A DNA stretch of 26,627 nt from CAZAGT01 sp964484515 (GCA_964484515.1 CAZAGT010000022.1:1-26627), one strand, 5' to 3'; shown: positions 1-8,428, counted from the stretch's first letter. The notes: generated by a model from the sequence alone, not told the origin. Numbers and translations are program-made.

Positions 1-53
1 TGCACCCGTGGCGCCTTGAATCTGCAGCATCCTCGACTTTTGCAACGTTAGGG
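1..53. repeat. Dispersed intergenic repeat, partial copy A
   Basis: Positions 1-53 align without gaps to 8610-8662 with three mismatches (at 8, 9 and 17), so this is the 3' half of the repeat seen complete near 8572-8662. The copy is cut by the window edge. It lies outside any gene. Similarity stops sharply after the shared AACGTTAGGG, which marks one end of the element. Confidence 0.8.
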
Positions 54-370
54 TTCTCTTTGATTCCGGGGCTTCGGGTTGGTCTCTTTTATGCCTTATC
101 TCCGGGGTATGCGCCTGAGGTGGGTAAAGTCCTGCCTCCTCCGACATTCCCCTCGACTTCGCTCGGGGATGCGGTTTCCTCGACAGATAAGCCATGAAAA
201 GGCACCACAGGCCTGCCACGCATAGAGACGGGAGACTGTTTGGTCGCCCCGATATCCTTGTGAGGAGCCGAAAATAATTGATGTCTTACGAGAGCAAACC
301 ACTGGACGCGCCTGGGTTCAGGCCGTCCCGGATTAACCTTTGAAAGGATCATCGTGGGAGGAGCGGAGTT
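54..370. other. Non-coding stretch upstream of the first regulator
   Basis: About 317 bp with no convincing gene. A minus-strand reading frame crosses it and runs into the downstream regulator, but its composition is unlike a real protein. The stretch is rich in short GC-rich complementary segments, such as the CCCTCGACTTCGCTCGGGG hairpin near 149-168. No known riboswitch class was recognised. A GGGAGGAG-type ribosome site just before 371 belongs to the next gene. Confidence 0.4.
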
Positions 371-790
371 ATGTATAAGATCCTTATTGTGGATGATGAC
401 TATGCGATCAGATTGCTTTATCAAGAAGAGCTGACCGAGGAGGGGTACAATGTCATCTCTACCAGCGACGCTAACGGTCTCTTAGACATGATTGCTCAGC
501 AAAGACCTGATCTCGTTGTCCTGGATATTGAAATGAAAGAGATTAATGGGCTTGACCTTCTCCAGGAAATCCGGAATTCCAACCAGAATTTACCAATCAT
601 TCTTTGCACCGCCTATCCCAATTTTAGATGGGACTCTAAATCAGCGGCGGCCGACGCTTTCATGGTGAAGAGCTCGGATCTGAGCGAACTAAGACTCTGT
701 GTCAGGACTTCCATCGAAGGCAATGCAGGTTTCCTGAAAGCGGCCAAGACTGAGAAAGGAATTACGGGATACTCTCATCCTGCAATATGA
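371..790 (+). CDS. Receiver-only response regulator
   Basis: This 139-residue protein is a single CheY-like receiver domain with no output domain. The acidic pocket is D8-D10, the phosphoacceptor is D52 in LVVLDIEM, the switch threonine is T80 in ILCTAYP and the conserved lysine is K100. The usual Lys-Pro is Lys-Ser here (VKSS), so the beta5-alpha5 loop may behave differently. A strong GGAGGAG site sits about 8 nt before the ATG. No kinase gene is adjacent: it stands alone, and its partner could be one of the kinases encoded around 15-21 kb. After the core domain there is a short, probably disordered tail of about 25 residues. The receiver call is secure; the pathway is unknown. Confidence 0.9.
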   Translation: MYKILIVDDDYAIRLLYQEELTEEGYNVISTSDANGLLDMIAQQRPDLVVLDIEMKEINGLDLLQEIRNSNQNLPIILCTAYPNFRWDSKSAAADAFMVKSSDLSELRLCVRTSIEGNAGFLKAAKTEKGITGYSHPAI

Positions 791-1039
791 GGCTACATTC
801 CCAAAAATTCTTCGCATCAGGCGGGCGGACCAGCTGTTCGGATGACAAGTTTGGGCCAGGTAGAGCCCAGAAAATCAAGCCCTTTCAAAACTGTCATCTT
901 CTTGAAAGCTTCCCGAAATTATCTTGTATTATTATCCTGTATTATTTAATGCAAACAGGAACATCATTCCACTCTTGCAATCATAAGTAATCAGGTGGTC
1001 GAGAGCCGGTTTTGTGTTGAGACTCCGCCTGTGTTGTGA
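791..1039. other. Non-coding gap
   Basis: Roughly 250 bp with no supportable gene or RNA. It includes an AT-rich stretch near 915-985. A short frame starting inside the preceding gene has no coding character. Confidence 0.4.
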
Positions 1040-1421
1040 TTCTCAGGGGAGGTTAAGACCGGAAAACTCCAGCACCAAGAAGAAGCGAAGATTGCGAGTG
1101 AGGCTGCGCTTGATCTCGGAATGATTGTGGAAGTGGTCGCCCCTGAGCGTGCACGAGATTTTGGCATCTTACAGGAAACAGGGCTTGCGCCTTCGAATCT
1201 TGTCGGGCTACGAGCCGTAGTAGTATGTGATCCATGCCGTCGGGGCGATTCAGGTGTCTGCCGGACGGGTGCTCACGCAGCAACTTATGCCGCGGCCGAA
1301 CGACGCGGTGGAGGGGATCGATGGGTCTACGGAATTCGCCAACTTTATACATCATCTCTCTTCCCTCTCTTCTTCTCGCATTAACCCTATATTACCCCTA
1401 TCCCTTCGAGATGCCTCCTGA
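1040..1421 (+). pseudogene. Frameshifted remnant of an unidentified gene
   Basis: Two successive plus-strand frames both read like normal protein and seem to continue one another. Frame one opens after a stop at 1037-1039 and reads through IASEAALDLGMIVEVVAPER and LAPSNLVGLRAVVV. From about 1227 the next frame continues VIHAVGAIQVSAGRVLTQQL and IDGSTEFANFIHHL. The switch point near 1222-1228 implies a small indel. No start codon with a ribosome site is visible upstream, so the 5' end is probably lost. Reading quality fades after about 1370, so the 3' end is uncertain. I do not recognise the family. The opposite-strand frame over the same DNA is rich in Arg, His, Pro and Gln and looks like a shadow. 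Confidence 0.4.
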
Positions 1422-1433
1422 AACCGATCCTCC

Positions 1434-1466
1434 ATATCCCCGTTTCTGGCTCTTTTTGGGGGATAT
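1434..1466. repeat. Inverted repeat, 8-bp stem
   Basis: ATATCCCC (1434-1441) is perfectly complementary to GGGGATAT (1459-1466) across a 17-nt T-rich loop. It lies 110 bp upstream of the small membrane protein gene. It has no U-tract of the usual kind and could be a weak regulatory hairpin or chance. Confidence 0.3.
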
Positions 1467-1575
1467 CGATTTTGAGAATCCTCCATTTTTGGCTCTTGAT
1501 GAGGGTGTTGCGGCTCGCGCGTAATAACGAAAACTCGAATCCGGCATCGATTTTGAGTACGAAAGGATTGTCACC

Positions 1576-1962
1576 GTGTTTCAAGAATATGTGGTTGAGC
1601 ACCGGACCCTGCTTGTGGCCGGTTTGATTCTAGCCTTTGTCCTTATCTACGCATTCAGGCGCAGACCCAAAGTCGCAAAATCGAAGTATTATATGAGGGG
1701 GCATTTCCTGCTTGGCCTGGGAATGGCGGGATTCTACTATGGCGCGACCGAATGGATTATGAACGGGCGCCTTGAAATCCCCTGCATCCATCTGATCCAA
1801 CGTGTCGTGCAGGTGGCAGTGATACCGGGCAACGCCGCAACGATATATGGGCTAAGCATTACCGTGGCGGCCACGGCCTGCATCAGTTGTGGGTTGATCA
1901 TACTTCACGCGGAAACAAAACAAGTAGCCCAGCATGCCGCTCAAGTCAGCAAGGGAGGCTGA
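1576..1962 (+). CDS. Small membrane protein of unknown function
   Basis: This 128-residue protein begins with GTG preceded by an AAAGGA ribosome site about 9 nt upstream. It has about three hydrophobic segments: residues 12-27 (LLVAGLILAFVLIYAF), a weaker one around 44-62 and one around 92-115. A basic stretch (RRRPKVAKSK) follows the first, suggesting the N-terminus faces outward and that loop faces the cytosol. No catalytic or binding motif is recognised. Three cysteines (one in EIPCIH, two in ACISC) are present. Flanking DNA is non-coding or decayed, so it gives no functional hint. Confidence 0.6.
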   Translation: MFQEYVVEHRTLLVAGLILAFVLIYAFRRRPKVAKSKYYMRGHFLLGLGMAGFYYGATEWIMNGRLEIPCIHLIQRVVQVAVIPGNAATIYGLSITVAATACISCGLIILHAETKQVAQHAAQVSKGG

Positions 1963-2176
1963 CCCCTTTCCACGTCCTCTCACCCTGTCGCCCTGTCTCT
2001 CATCCTCTCTGCAGGACAGCTATCGTGTCTTTCGCAGTTTGTCATTTCGACCTCCAGCCGGATTGCGTTAATTGAAAATCCCCGATAAAAGACCTTGAGG
2101 GGTAACCGTTGTACACTTTAGGGGACGTCTATGATTTCATGCTTTACTTGTTTTGAATTTGGCGCTATCGAATGAT
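1963..2176. other. Non-coding gap before transposase remnant
   Basis: About 214 bp without a supportable gene. It holds scattered polypyrimidine sequence and no clear terminator or promoter. Confidence 0.35.
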
Positions 2177-2630
2177 ATGCCTAAGAAGGCAAGAATAGAC
2201 CTTACAGCGGGGCAGACTGGTTCGCAGCCTCGGCGGCTGGCAGCAGGCTAAGGCCTTGCGCAAGACGGGTGTTCGTTTCAAGGGCGATGAACCTATTTTG
2301 GGGAATAGCGAGTTTGTGGAGCAGGCTCTAAAATCCACTGAAGCCCGGTTAGAACGCCGCTACGCCCTTCAGGCGAAAGGACTCAGGTTCAGCGATGTAG
2401 TCACGCGAGTTGCCAAAGTGCTGAATATGAATTCTCGTGATGTTCTTGGAAGCGGCAAGGCTCCAGAGACGGTCAGGGCCCGTAGTCTCCTCTGTTACTG
2501 GGCCAATCGTGAAATGGGAATGACGACCATTGAACTGGCAGGTCGTCTGAACATTTGCCAGTCAACGGTAAGCAGGGCAGTGACACGGGGTCAAGAAATT
2601 GCTGCTAGAAACAATTTTTCTATCGAGTAG
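2177..2630 (+). pseudogene. REP-associated (Y1, IS200-like) transposase, internally deleted
   Basis: ATG at 2177 starts MPKKARIDLTAG, the typical N-terminus of REP-associated tyrosine transposases. About ten codons later the reading continues in another frame (from 2202) as LVRSLGGWQQAKALRKTG, then KGDEPILGNSEFVEQAL, RARSLLCYWANREMGMTTIE and a C-terminal helix-turn-helix (LNICQSTVSRAVTRG). That is the conserved C-terminal DNA-binding part of the family. The catalytic middle, including the HUH motif and nucleophilic tyrosine, is missing, so the gene is dead as a transposase. An ORF from TTG at 2256 could still make a 124-residue DNA-binding fragment, but no ribosome site supports this. Related repeats occur elsewhere in the window. 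Confidence 0.75.
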
Positions 2631-2726
2631 AAGCCGATATCTATTGATAGCATTAAGGCTCTCTAGTGGTGTATTGGCTCAATGGGGTTAGCACTAACAG
2701 CGTTACGATTCAGCTATGGGGGGAAT

Positions 2727-3914
2727 ATGGACGTACTTAGGGTAGGCATGCTGGGCTCTCGGTTTTCAGCTCACCTTCATCTCTCCAATTATAAGAAATT
2801 ACGAGGGCACAAGATGGACGTTGTTGCCGTCGCGGCGGCATCAGAGGAGAGCGCAGGCACATTCGCGGAGACCTTTCAAGTCCCCGAAACCTATACAGAT
2901 TATAGAAAGCTCATCGAAGACGCGGATGTCGATGTTATTGATGTCTGTTTGCCAACCGATCTACACGAAGAAGCGATCATTGCGGCAGCGGAAGCCGGCA
3001 AGCATGTGATTTGTGAAAAACCTCTGACCGGGTATTTTGGCAAGGATCTGGATGAAGAGCGAGTCGGTGATAAGGTCCCACGGGAAACGATGCTCAGGGA
3101 GGCAATGGAGAGTTGCCAAAGGATCAGAAGCGCTGTTGAAGGAAATAGAGTAACGTTTTGCTATGCCGAGGATTGGATCTATGCTCCGCCCTTTGTCAAG
3201 CTCAAGAGGATGGTCGATGTAAGCAAGGGAGTCGTGATGGACATCCGAGCCGAGGAGAGTCATTCCGGTTCGCATGCAGCCTACTCCCGGAAATGGAAGA
3301 CATCGGGAGGCGGCTCACTCGCTCGACTCGGGTCCCATCCGATAGGAGCAGCCTTACACCTGAAGCACTTTGAAGGCCAGCTAGCAGAGGGGGGGACACC
3401 CATCCGAGGGGCCAGTGTCATTGCGGCAGTCGGGCGCCATACACATATTCCCGCTTACCGGAAGACACCCCAGAAATGGATGGTTTCGGATTGGGTAGAT
3501 GTCGAGGATTGGAGCAGCCTGATCATCGAGTTTGAGGACTCGACCCATGCTGTGATCATGTCGACCGACGGTATGCTTGGGGGGACGCGCAACACGATGG
3601 AGGTCTACCTCTCCAATGCCGTGGTCCGCACCAATATGTCCTCGAACACCGCCGTGGAGGTCTACGCCCCCGATTCAGGGGTGTTTGGTGACGAATACCT
3701 GGTTGAGAAGGTTGAGACCAAGGCGGGCTGGAATTTTCCCAGCCCTGATGAAGACTGGGAAAGGGGATACCCTCAGGAGCTTGAAGACTTCGTAGAGGCC
3801 ATTCTTGAAAACCGGGAACCTGTGTCGGGCCTGGATCTGGCCGAAGAGGTGGTTAACGTTATTTATTCAGCGTATCTTTCAGCGGAAAAGGGCGAACGCG
3901 TCGATCTCCGATGA
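2727..3914 (+). CDS. Gfo/Idh/MocA-family NAD(P)-dependent oxidoreductase
   Basis: This 395-residue protein has an N-terminal Rossmann fold beginning LRVGMLGSRFSAHLHLSNY, a variant of the family's GxGxxxxxH nucleotide loop. The family signature Glu-Lys-Pro is at E97-K98-P99 (VICEKPL), where the lysine normally contacts cofactor and substrate. The C-terminal alpha/beta domain contains GGGSLARLGSHPIGAALHLK, with a histidine in the usual catalytic region. Members oxidise or isomerise sugars, inositols and related polyols in the cytosol; the substrate here is unknown. I chose ATG 2727, preceded by a G-rich ribosome site, over an upstream ATG at 2682 that adds 15 residues before the Rossmann strand. 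The PpsR-like gene starts 38 bp downstream, so the two may be co-transcribed. Confidence 0.88.
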   Translation: MDVLRVGMLGSRFSAHLHLSNYKKLRGHKMDVVAVAAASEESAGTFAETFQVPETYTDYRKLIEDADVDVIDVCLPTDLHEEAIIAAAEAGKHVICEKPLTGYFGKDLDEERVGDKVPRETMLREAMESCQRIRSAVEGNRVTFCYAEDWIYAPPFVKLKRMVDVSKGVVMDIRAEESHSGSHAAYSRKWKTSGGGSLARLGSHPIGAALHLKHFEGQLAEGGTPIRGASVIAAVGRHTHIPAYRKTPQKWMVSDWVDVEDWSSLIIEFEDSTHAVIMSTDGMLGGTRNTMEVYLSNAVVRTNMSSNTAVEVYAPDSGVFGDEYLVEKVETKAGWNFPSPDEDWERGYPQELEDFVEAILENREPVSGLDLAEEVVNVIYSAYLSAEKGERVDLR

Positions 3915-3952
3915 CATTCGGCCGAATGACTTCTTAAAGAGCAACGAGAAGA

Positions 3953-4759
3953 ATGGGATCAGTACCTGCACCCATGTACATCGTCTCCGGTGCCCTAGGG
4001 GCGAGCGGGGAGCAACTCGTAAACACGGTCTTGGCGCAATTCCCTAATAGCGAGGTTCCGATCATAAAGGTCCCTAATGTGCGACGGATGGAACAGATTG
4101 AAGAAACGGTCGCTGAGGCGGAAAAGAGCGGTGGGACTATTGTTCATACCCTGGTGGACGCGGGCCTGAGACAAGCCCTGATTGAATTAGGTGAAAAAAG
4201 GCATGTGGTGACGATCGATCTGATGGGGAGCCTTTTTTCCCGATTAACAGAGTTGCTGGGGCAGAACCCAGTCGGCCAGCCGGGATTGTATCGGCGGCTA
4301 CACCAGGCCTATTTTGATCGGGTGGCGGCGATAGAGTTCACGAGGACCCATGACGATGGTCAAAATCCTCAAGATTTGGCCAAGGCAGAGATCGTTTTGG
4401 TTGGAGTCTCCCGCTCTGGCAAGACTCCTTTAGCGACATACCTTTCAGTACTGGGATGGAAGGTGGCTAATGTGCCGTTGATTAAGGGATTCGATCCCCC
4501 GGAAGAACTGTTTCAGATTGATCACCGTCGGGTGATCGGTTTGAACATCGAGCCGGATCAGCTGCTGATCTATCGAAAAGAGAGACAACGCCGCATGGGT
4601 CAACGGGGGCCAGATGAATACACCAACCTGGCGAGTATCTATGAAGAGGTGGAGGCGGCTCGCCGTATTTTTCGTAAACACCGGTTTTCGGTGATCCAGG
4701 TCACGAACAGGCCGCTCGAAGCAAATGCGGCCCAGGTGATGGAATTAATAACGAAATGA
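3953..4759 (+). CDS. ppsR: PEP synthase regulatory protein, bifunctional kinase/pyrophosphorylase (DUF299)
   Basis: This 268-residue protein matches the PpsR/PDRP (DUF299) family in length and architecture. The family adds phosphate to a threonine near the catalytic histidine of PEP synthase or pyruvate phosphate dikinase using ADP, and removes it by phosphorolysis. The P-loop is at G151-P159 (GVSRSGKTP), as in characterised members, and the C-terminal part has LLIYRKERQRRMGQ and the YTNLASIYEEVEAARRIF helix. The N-terminal motif (IVSGALGASGE) departs from the usual SDSTGxTAE form. An internal ATG (residue 8) is an alternative start. A plausible client is the PEP-synthase-like protein at 9781-12372, which keeps a threonine two residues before its catalytic histidine. 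No canonical PEP synthase is present in the window. Confidence 0.88.
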   Translation: MGSVPAPMYIVSGALGASGEQLVNTVLAQFPNSEVPIIKVPNVRRMEQIEETVAEAEKSGGTIVHTLVDAGLRQALIELGEKRHVVTIDLMGSLFSRLTELLGQNPVGQPGLYRRLHQAYFDRVAAIEFTRTHDDGQNPQDLAKAEIVLVGVSRSGKTPLATYLSVLGWKVANVPLIKGFDPPEELFQIDHRRVIGLNIEPDQLLIYRKERQRRMGQRGPDEYTNLASIYEEVEAARRIFRKHRFSVIQVTNRPLEANAAQVMELITK

Positions 4760-4868
4760 TTAGGCCTCCCACCTGAAGGGCTGTAACCTATTCTAGTGCG
4801 AAGAATAAGCGGCAAAGCTTCTGATCCAGAATCCGTACATACCTCGATTTGAAGGAAAGGAGCCGACC

Positions 4869-5894
4869 ATGGCTGGCGAATTGAGTCGAGAGATTCGATT
4901 AAGAAACCGTCCTGAAGGCCTACCTAGCGAAAATGACTTTGAACTTGCGGAAGTCGTTATGCCCGATATCGGTGCAGGACAGATGCTTGTTCGAAACATC
5001 TATATGTCGGTAGATCCATACATGCGCGGCCGCATGTACGATCGCGAGAGTTACGTGCCGTCTTTTCAAATCGGCATGCCGCTCGAGGGGGGTAGTATCG
5101 GACGAGTGATCGAGTCAAAGAACGGCCGGTTTGAACCTGGTGATTATGTCCAGAGCATGCAGGGTTGGCGCGAATATTTTGTCACCGACGGTGAAGGGCT
5201 TTCAAAAATAGACCCCAACATAGCGCCTATTGAAACGTTTCTAGGTGCTCTCGGCATGCCTGGGTTGACCGCCTATGTGGGGCTGCTTCATATCGGCAAA
5301 CTACAGCAAGGTGAGACCGTGTTTGTGTCGGCGGCCTCGGGTGCCGTCGGATCTGTCGTCTGCCAAATTGCCAAGCTTAAAGGCTGCTATGTCATCGGAA
5401 GCGCGGGCTCTGATGACAAGGTGTCTTGGCTTCTGACAGAGGCGGGGATCGATGCGGCATTCAATTACAAGAAGGTCGACGACATAGTCAGCGAAGTCGG
5501 TGGGCTCTCTCCAAAGGGAGTTGACGTCTATTTTGAAAATGTCGGCGGTGTACATCTCGAAGCGGCGCTTGAACACATGAATACCTATGGCCGCGTTGTC
5601 ATGTGCGGGATGATTTCCGTGTACAACGCCATCAAACCTATTCCCGGACCGGCTAATCTGTTCTACGTAACGACCAAAAGGCTGACCCTCCAGGGCTTCA
5701 TCGTCATAGACCACTTTGATAAACTCACTCAATTTTACGCCGACATGGGTAGCTGGGTAGCTGAGGGCAAGATCAAATGGGAAGAAACGATTGTCGAGGG
5801 GCTAGAGAAGGCTCCGCAGGCGTTTATAGGTCTCTTCAGGGGTGACAATTTTGGCAAAATGCTCGTCAAGATCGGTCCGGATCCGACCAGTTGA
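4869..5894 (+). CDS. NADP-dependent zinc-free MDR oxidoreductase (CurA/PTGR-like)
   Basis: This 341-residue protein belongs to the zinc-independent medium-chain dehydrogenase/reductase group that reduces the C=C bond of alpha,beta-unsaturated carbonyls. The N-terminal half has the family pattern IYMSVDPYMRGRMYD and a G-rich GMPLEGGSIGRVIES stretch. The Rossmann part holds AASGAVG (residues 155-161), and no zinc-ligand cysteine/histidine set is seen. It continues with DVYFENVGG, CGMISVYN and LTLQGFIVIDH, all typical of this group. The start ATG has a GGAAAGGAG ribosome site about 8 nt upstream. It is about 110 bp downstream of the PpsR-like gene and may be in the same transcript. A role in detoxifying reactive enals or quinones is a family-based inference. 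Confidence 0.9.
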   Translation: MAGELSREIRLRNRPEGLPSENDFELAEVVMPDIGAGQMLVRNIYMSVDPYMRGRMYDRESYVPSFQIGMPLEGGSIGRVIESKNGRFEPGDYVQSMQGWREYFVTDGEGLSKIDPNIAPIETFLGALGMPGLTAYVGLLHIGKLQQGETVFVSAASGAVGSVVCQIAKLKGCYVIGSAGSDDKVSWLLTEAGIDAAFNYKKVDDIVSEVGGLSPKGVDVYFENVGGVHLEAALEHMNTYGRVVMCGMISVYNAIKPIPGPANLFYVTTKRLTLQGFIVIDHFDKLTQFYADMGSWVAEGKIKWEETIVEGLEKAPQAFIGLFRGDNFGKMLVKIGPDPTS

Positions 5895-6010
5895 TCTGTT
5901 GACCAGGGCTTTCCGCAGCCTTTCTGCAGCGCTAGAGTTCATGTCAATGAGCTTGCTAAATATCCTGATAACTGTTCTAGTTCAACTATATGTATTCACT
6001 CATCTGTTAG

Positions 6011-6247
6011 TCAAAAGACTTTAATCAAGCTCCCAGCAGCAAGCTGCGGGGTATCAAAGCGAATGAAGCCCCCCCACGGTCGATCTGTACCGTCCGTTTG
6101 CCTGCCGACATAGATACACCTCCCGGCCTCATAACCGGCTAGTTCTATCGAGGTGAACCTCCCGTCCTTCGTGAATAGGCATTCTAACTTCGATTGAGGT
6201 TCAGGCTCAATTAAGGTAATAACGATTTGCTGGAGGTGAGGGCGCAT
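6011..6247 (-). CDS. Hypothetical 78-residue protein (uncertain)
   Basis: A short minus-strand frame in an otherwise empty 412-bp gap reads like a compact cytosolic protein, with patterns such as LECLFTKDGRFTSIELAGYE and IYVGRQTDGTDRPWGGFIRF. The start is ATG at 6247; GGGATC just upstream is at best a weak ribosome site. No family is recognised. It points away from the antiporter gene, from which it is separated by about 60 bp. It may be a real orphan or a chance frame. Confidence 0.35.
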   Translation of the reverse strand: MRPHLQQIVITLIEPEPQSKLECLFTKDGRFTSIELAGYEAGRCIYVGRQTDGTDRPWGGFIRFDTPQLAAGSLIKVF

Positions 6248-6306
6248 GATCCCGAAATCAGGGTATCAGCCGACCCTCATTATCTCATGTGGGATAGGGA
6301 CAACCG

Positions 6307-8352
6307 ATGGAAATACCTCTTTTCAAAGATCTCCTGCTGATCTTCGGGCTAGCCGTTGTGATTCTCTTCGTCTGCCACCGAATCCGCATCGCCACTATCG
6401 TCGGTTTCCTCCTCACTGGTATCCTTGTCGGTCCTCATGGCCTTGGGCTTATCAGTGCGCAAAAAGAGGTGGAAATCCTGGCCGAGATCGGTGTCGTCTT
6501 GCTCCTCTTTACCATTGGGATCGAGTTCTCGCTGCAAAACCTTCTTAGAATAAAAAAGTCTGTGTTTGTGGGGGGAACGCTGCATGTAACCCTCACCATA
6601 GCTATCGCTGTTCTCATCACCAGGCAATTCGGATTGGCCTTAGGGCAGACGGCATTCATCGGATTCCTAGTTTCCCTCAGCAGCACAGCCATTGTGCTCA
6701 GACTATTTCAAGAGAGGGCAGAGGTAGAAAGTCCTCAGGGTCAGACATCGCTTGCCATTCTCATTTTTCAAGATCTGGCTGTGGTTCCGATGATGCTCTT
6801 GACGCCTTTTCTGGTCGGTGGGACAGGGCAGGCACAGGACTCGGTCTTGATAATCGAATTCAAAGGCTTGGCATTACTGTTTGCCCTCTTGGTGAGCGCA
6901 AAATGGATTGTCCCTCTGATCCTTGGCCAGATCGCACGGACCCGCAACCGCGAGCTTTTCCTGCTGAGCACGCTCACCATATGTTTCATCGTAGGATACC
7001 TCACCCACGCGCTGGGGCTTTCTTTGGCCCTGGGGGCTTTTTATGCCGGCCTTATCGTTTCTGAGACGGAGTTTAGTCATGAAACCCTAGCGAATATCAT
7101 CCCCTTCCGAGATGTCTTCACAAGTCTATTCTTCGTGTCCGTCGGTATGCTGCTGGATATAGAGTTCCTGGTACAACATCCGCTCCAGGTCGCACTCGTC
7201 TCCTTGGCGGTCATGGTTTTGAAGAGCGTCACGGCGGGGCTTGTCGTCCTCCTCCTCGGCTTACCCCTCCGTACGGCTTTGCTGGTGGGCCTCGCTCTTT
7301 GTCAAGTTGGTGAATTTAGCTTCATCCTGTTTATGAAAGGAGCCGAGTTTGGAATCCTGGAACCAATGTTCTATCAGTTCTTTTTGGACGTCTCCGTTCT
7401 AACCATGGGCATCACACCTTTCATTATTGCCGAGGCCCCTTCAATTGCGGATACCTTCCTGAAGCTACCCATCCCGACCCGGCTGAGGGCCGGGTTCTCC
7501 ACGGCCCACACGATCAGGAAGAAGCAGAGGATGAAGGACCATCTGGTCATCGTGGGCTTCGGTTTCAATGGAAGAAACATTGCTCGTGCGGCTAAGCTGG
7601 CGGGGGTTCCCTATGTGGTCATCGAGCTAAATCCTCAGACAGTGAAGACGGAGAGAGAAATAGGGGAGCCGATTTACTATGGAGATGCCTCTCAGAGAGC
7701 CGTGCTTGAACAATCCGACGTGAAAGAAGCACGCGTCTTGGTTATCGTCATTCCAGACCCCATCGCCACACGGCGCATAACCGTTGCGGCCCGCCAGGAC
7801 AATCCACGACTCCACATCGTGGTTCGGACACGTTTTGTGACCGAGATGAAACAGCTTTATGAATTGGGGGCCGACGAGGTGATTCCGGAAGAATTCGAGA
7901 CTTCTATCGAAATTTTCAGCCGGGTGCTGACGAAGTACCTTATTCCGAGAGATGAGATAAGGAGGATCATTGACGAAGCCCGGGCAGATGGCTATCAGAT
8001 GTTTCGCACTTTATCAAAAGAGTCCACAGATTTTGCAGACATGAAACTCGATCTTCCCGACGTGGATATCACGACGATCAGAGCGCAGGAAGATTCCGCA
8101 CTGACTGGAAAATCGATCGCTGAAATCGAACTAAGGAAAACGTATGGCGTGACCTTGTTGGCCGTCAGCCGAAACCAAGAGGTCATATCCAATCCAGGGG
8201 CAGACATGATCATTCAACCCGGGGACTTACTCGTCCTCATAGGGAATTCAGGCGACCTGAGCGCCGTTTGTGAACTCTCCTTGAATCCTCCTTGTGGGGA
8301 TACGCGTGGGTGTAATTTTTCAGACCGTGATACGAGCCGTTCTGAATTTTAA
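6307..8352 (+). CDS. Kef/CPA2-type cation:proton antiporter with RCK domains
   Basis: This 681-residue inner-membrane protein has about 12-13 helices across residues 1-390 typical of CPA2 antiporters, including IGVVLLLFTIGIEFSL, FLVSLSSTAIVLRLF and LSLALGAFYAGLIVSETEF. A cytosolic RCK_N (TrkA-N) domain follows, with a nucleotide loop GFGFNG (417-422) and an acidic end to the second strand (VVIELNP). An RCK_C domain comes last (SALTGKSIAEIELRKTYG to IIQPGDLLVLIG). In the family these domains gate K+ or Na+ efflux in exchange for protons in response to nucleotide or glutathione ligands. An AGGGA ribosome site precedes the ATG. The tail of about 25 residues after RCK_C is not conserved-looking. 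No ancillary KefF/G gene is next to it. Whether it moves K+ or Na+ is unknown. Confidence 0.9.
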   Translation: MEIPLFKDLLLIFGLAVVILFVCHRIRIATIVGFLLTGILVGPHGLGLISAQKEVEILAEIGVVLLLFTIGIEFSLQNLLRIKKSVFVGGTLHVTLTIAIAVLITRQFGLALGQTAFIGFLVSLSSTAIVLRLFQERAEVESPQGQTSLAILIFQDLAVVPMMLLTPFLVGGTGQAQDSVLIIEFKGLALLFALLVSAKWIVPLILGQIARTRNRELFLLSTLTICFIVGYLTHALGLSLALGAFYAGLIVSETEFSHETLANIIPFRDVFTSLFFVSVGMLLDIEFLVQHPLQVALVSLAVMVLKSVTAGLVVLLLGLPLRTALLVGLALCQVGEFSFILFMKGAEFGILEPMFYQFFLDVSVLTMGITPFIIAEAPSIADTFLKLPIPTRLRAGFSTAHTIRKKQRMKDHLVIVGFGFNGRNIARAAKLAGVPYVVIELNPQTVKTEREIGEPIYYGDASQRAVLEQSDVKEARVLVIVIPDPIATRRITVAARQDNPRLHIVVRTRFVTEMKQLYELGADEVIPEEFETSIEIFSRVLTKYLIPRDEIRRIIDEARADGYQMFRTLSKESTDFADMKLDLPDVDITTIRAQEDSALTGKSIAEIELRKTYGVTLLAVSRNQEVISNPGADMIIQPGDLLVLIGNSGDLSAVCELSLNPPCGDTRGCNFSDRDTSRSEF

Positions 8353-8377
8353 AACGCACCTGCCCTATATGCAAAGG

Positions 8378-8392
8378 AACACGGATCGTGTT
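8378..8392. terminator. Weak hairpin after the antiporter gene
   Basis: AACACG (8378-8383) and CGTGTT (8387-8392) form a perfect 6-bp stem with a 3-nt loop, 26 bp after the antiporter stop codon, followed by TTCC. The stem is short and the T-tract poor, so terminator function is only possible. Confidence 0.3.
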
Positions 8393-8412
8393 TTCCGGTA
8401 AATACACCCTAC

Positions 8413-8428
8413 TGTTGTATAAACAACA
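8413..8428. repeat. Perfect palindromic hexamer pair TGTTGT-ATAA-ACAACA
   Basis: TGTTGT (8413-8418) and ACAACA (8423-8428) are exact inverted repeats around ATAA in an AT-rich patch. This could be an operator half-site pair or part of the post-antiporter hairpin zone. There is no adjacent promoter that would decide. Confidence 0.3.

Noticed and set aside
89..424. Minus-strand reading frame overlapping the first regulator
   Set aside because: It covers non-coding DNA and the start of a clear receiver gene on the other strand, has no ribosome site, and its composition looks random.
2660..2726. tRNA-like words before the Gfo/Idh/MocA gene
   Set aside because: There is no T-loop GGTTCGA motif, no acceptor stem and no cloverleaf pairing.
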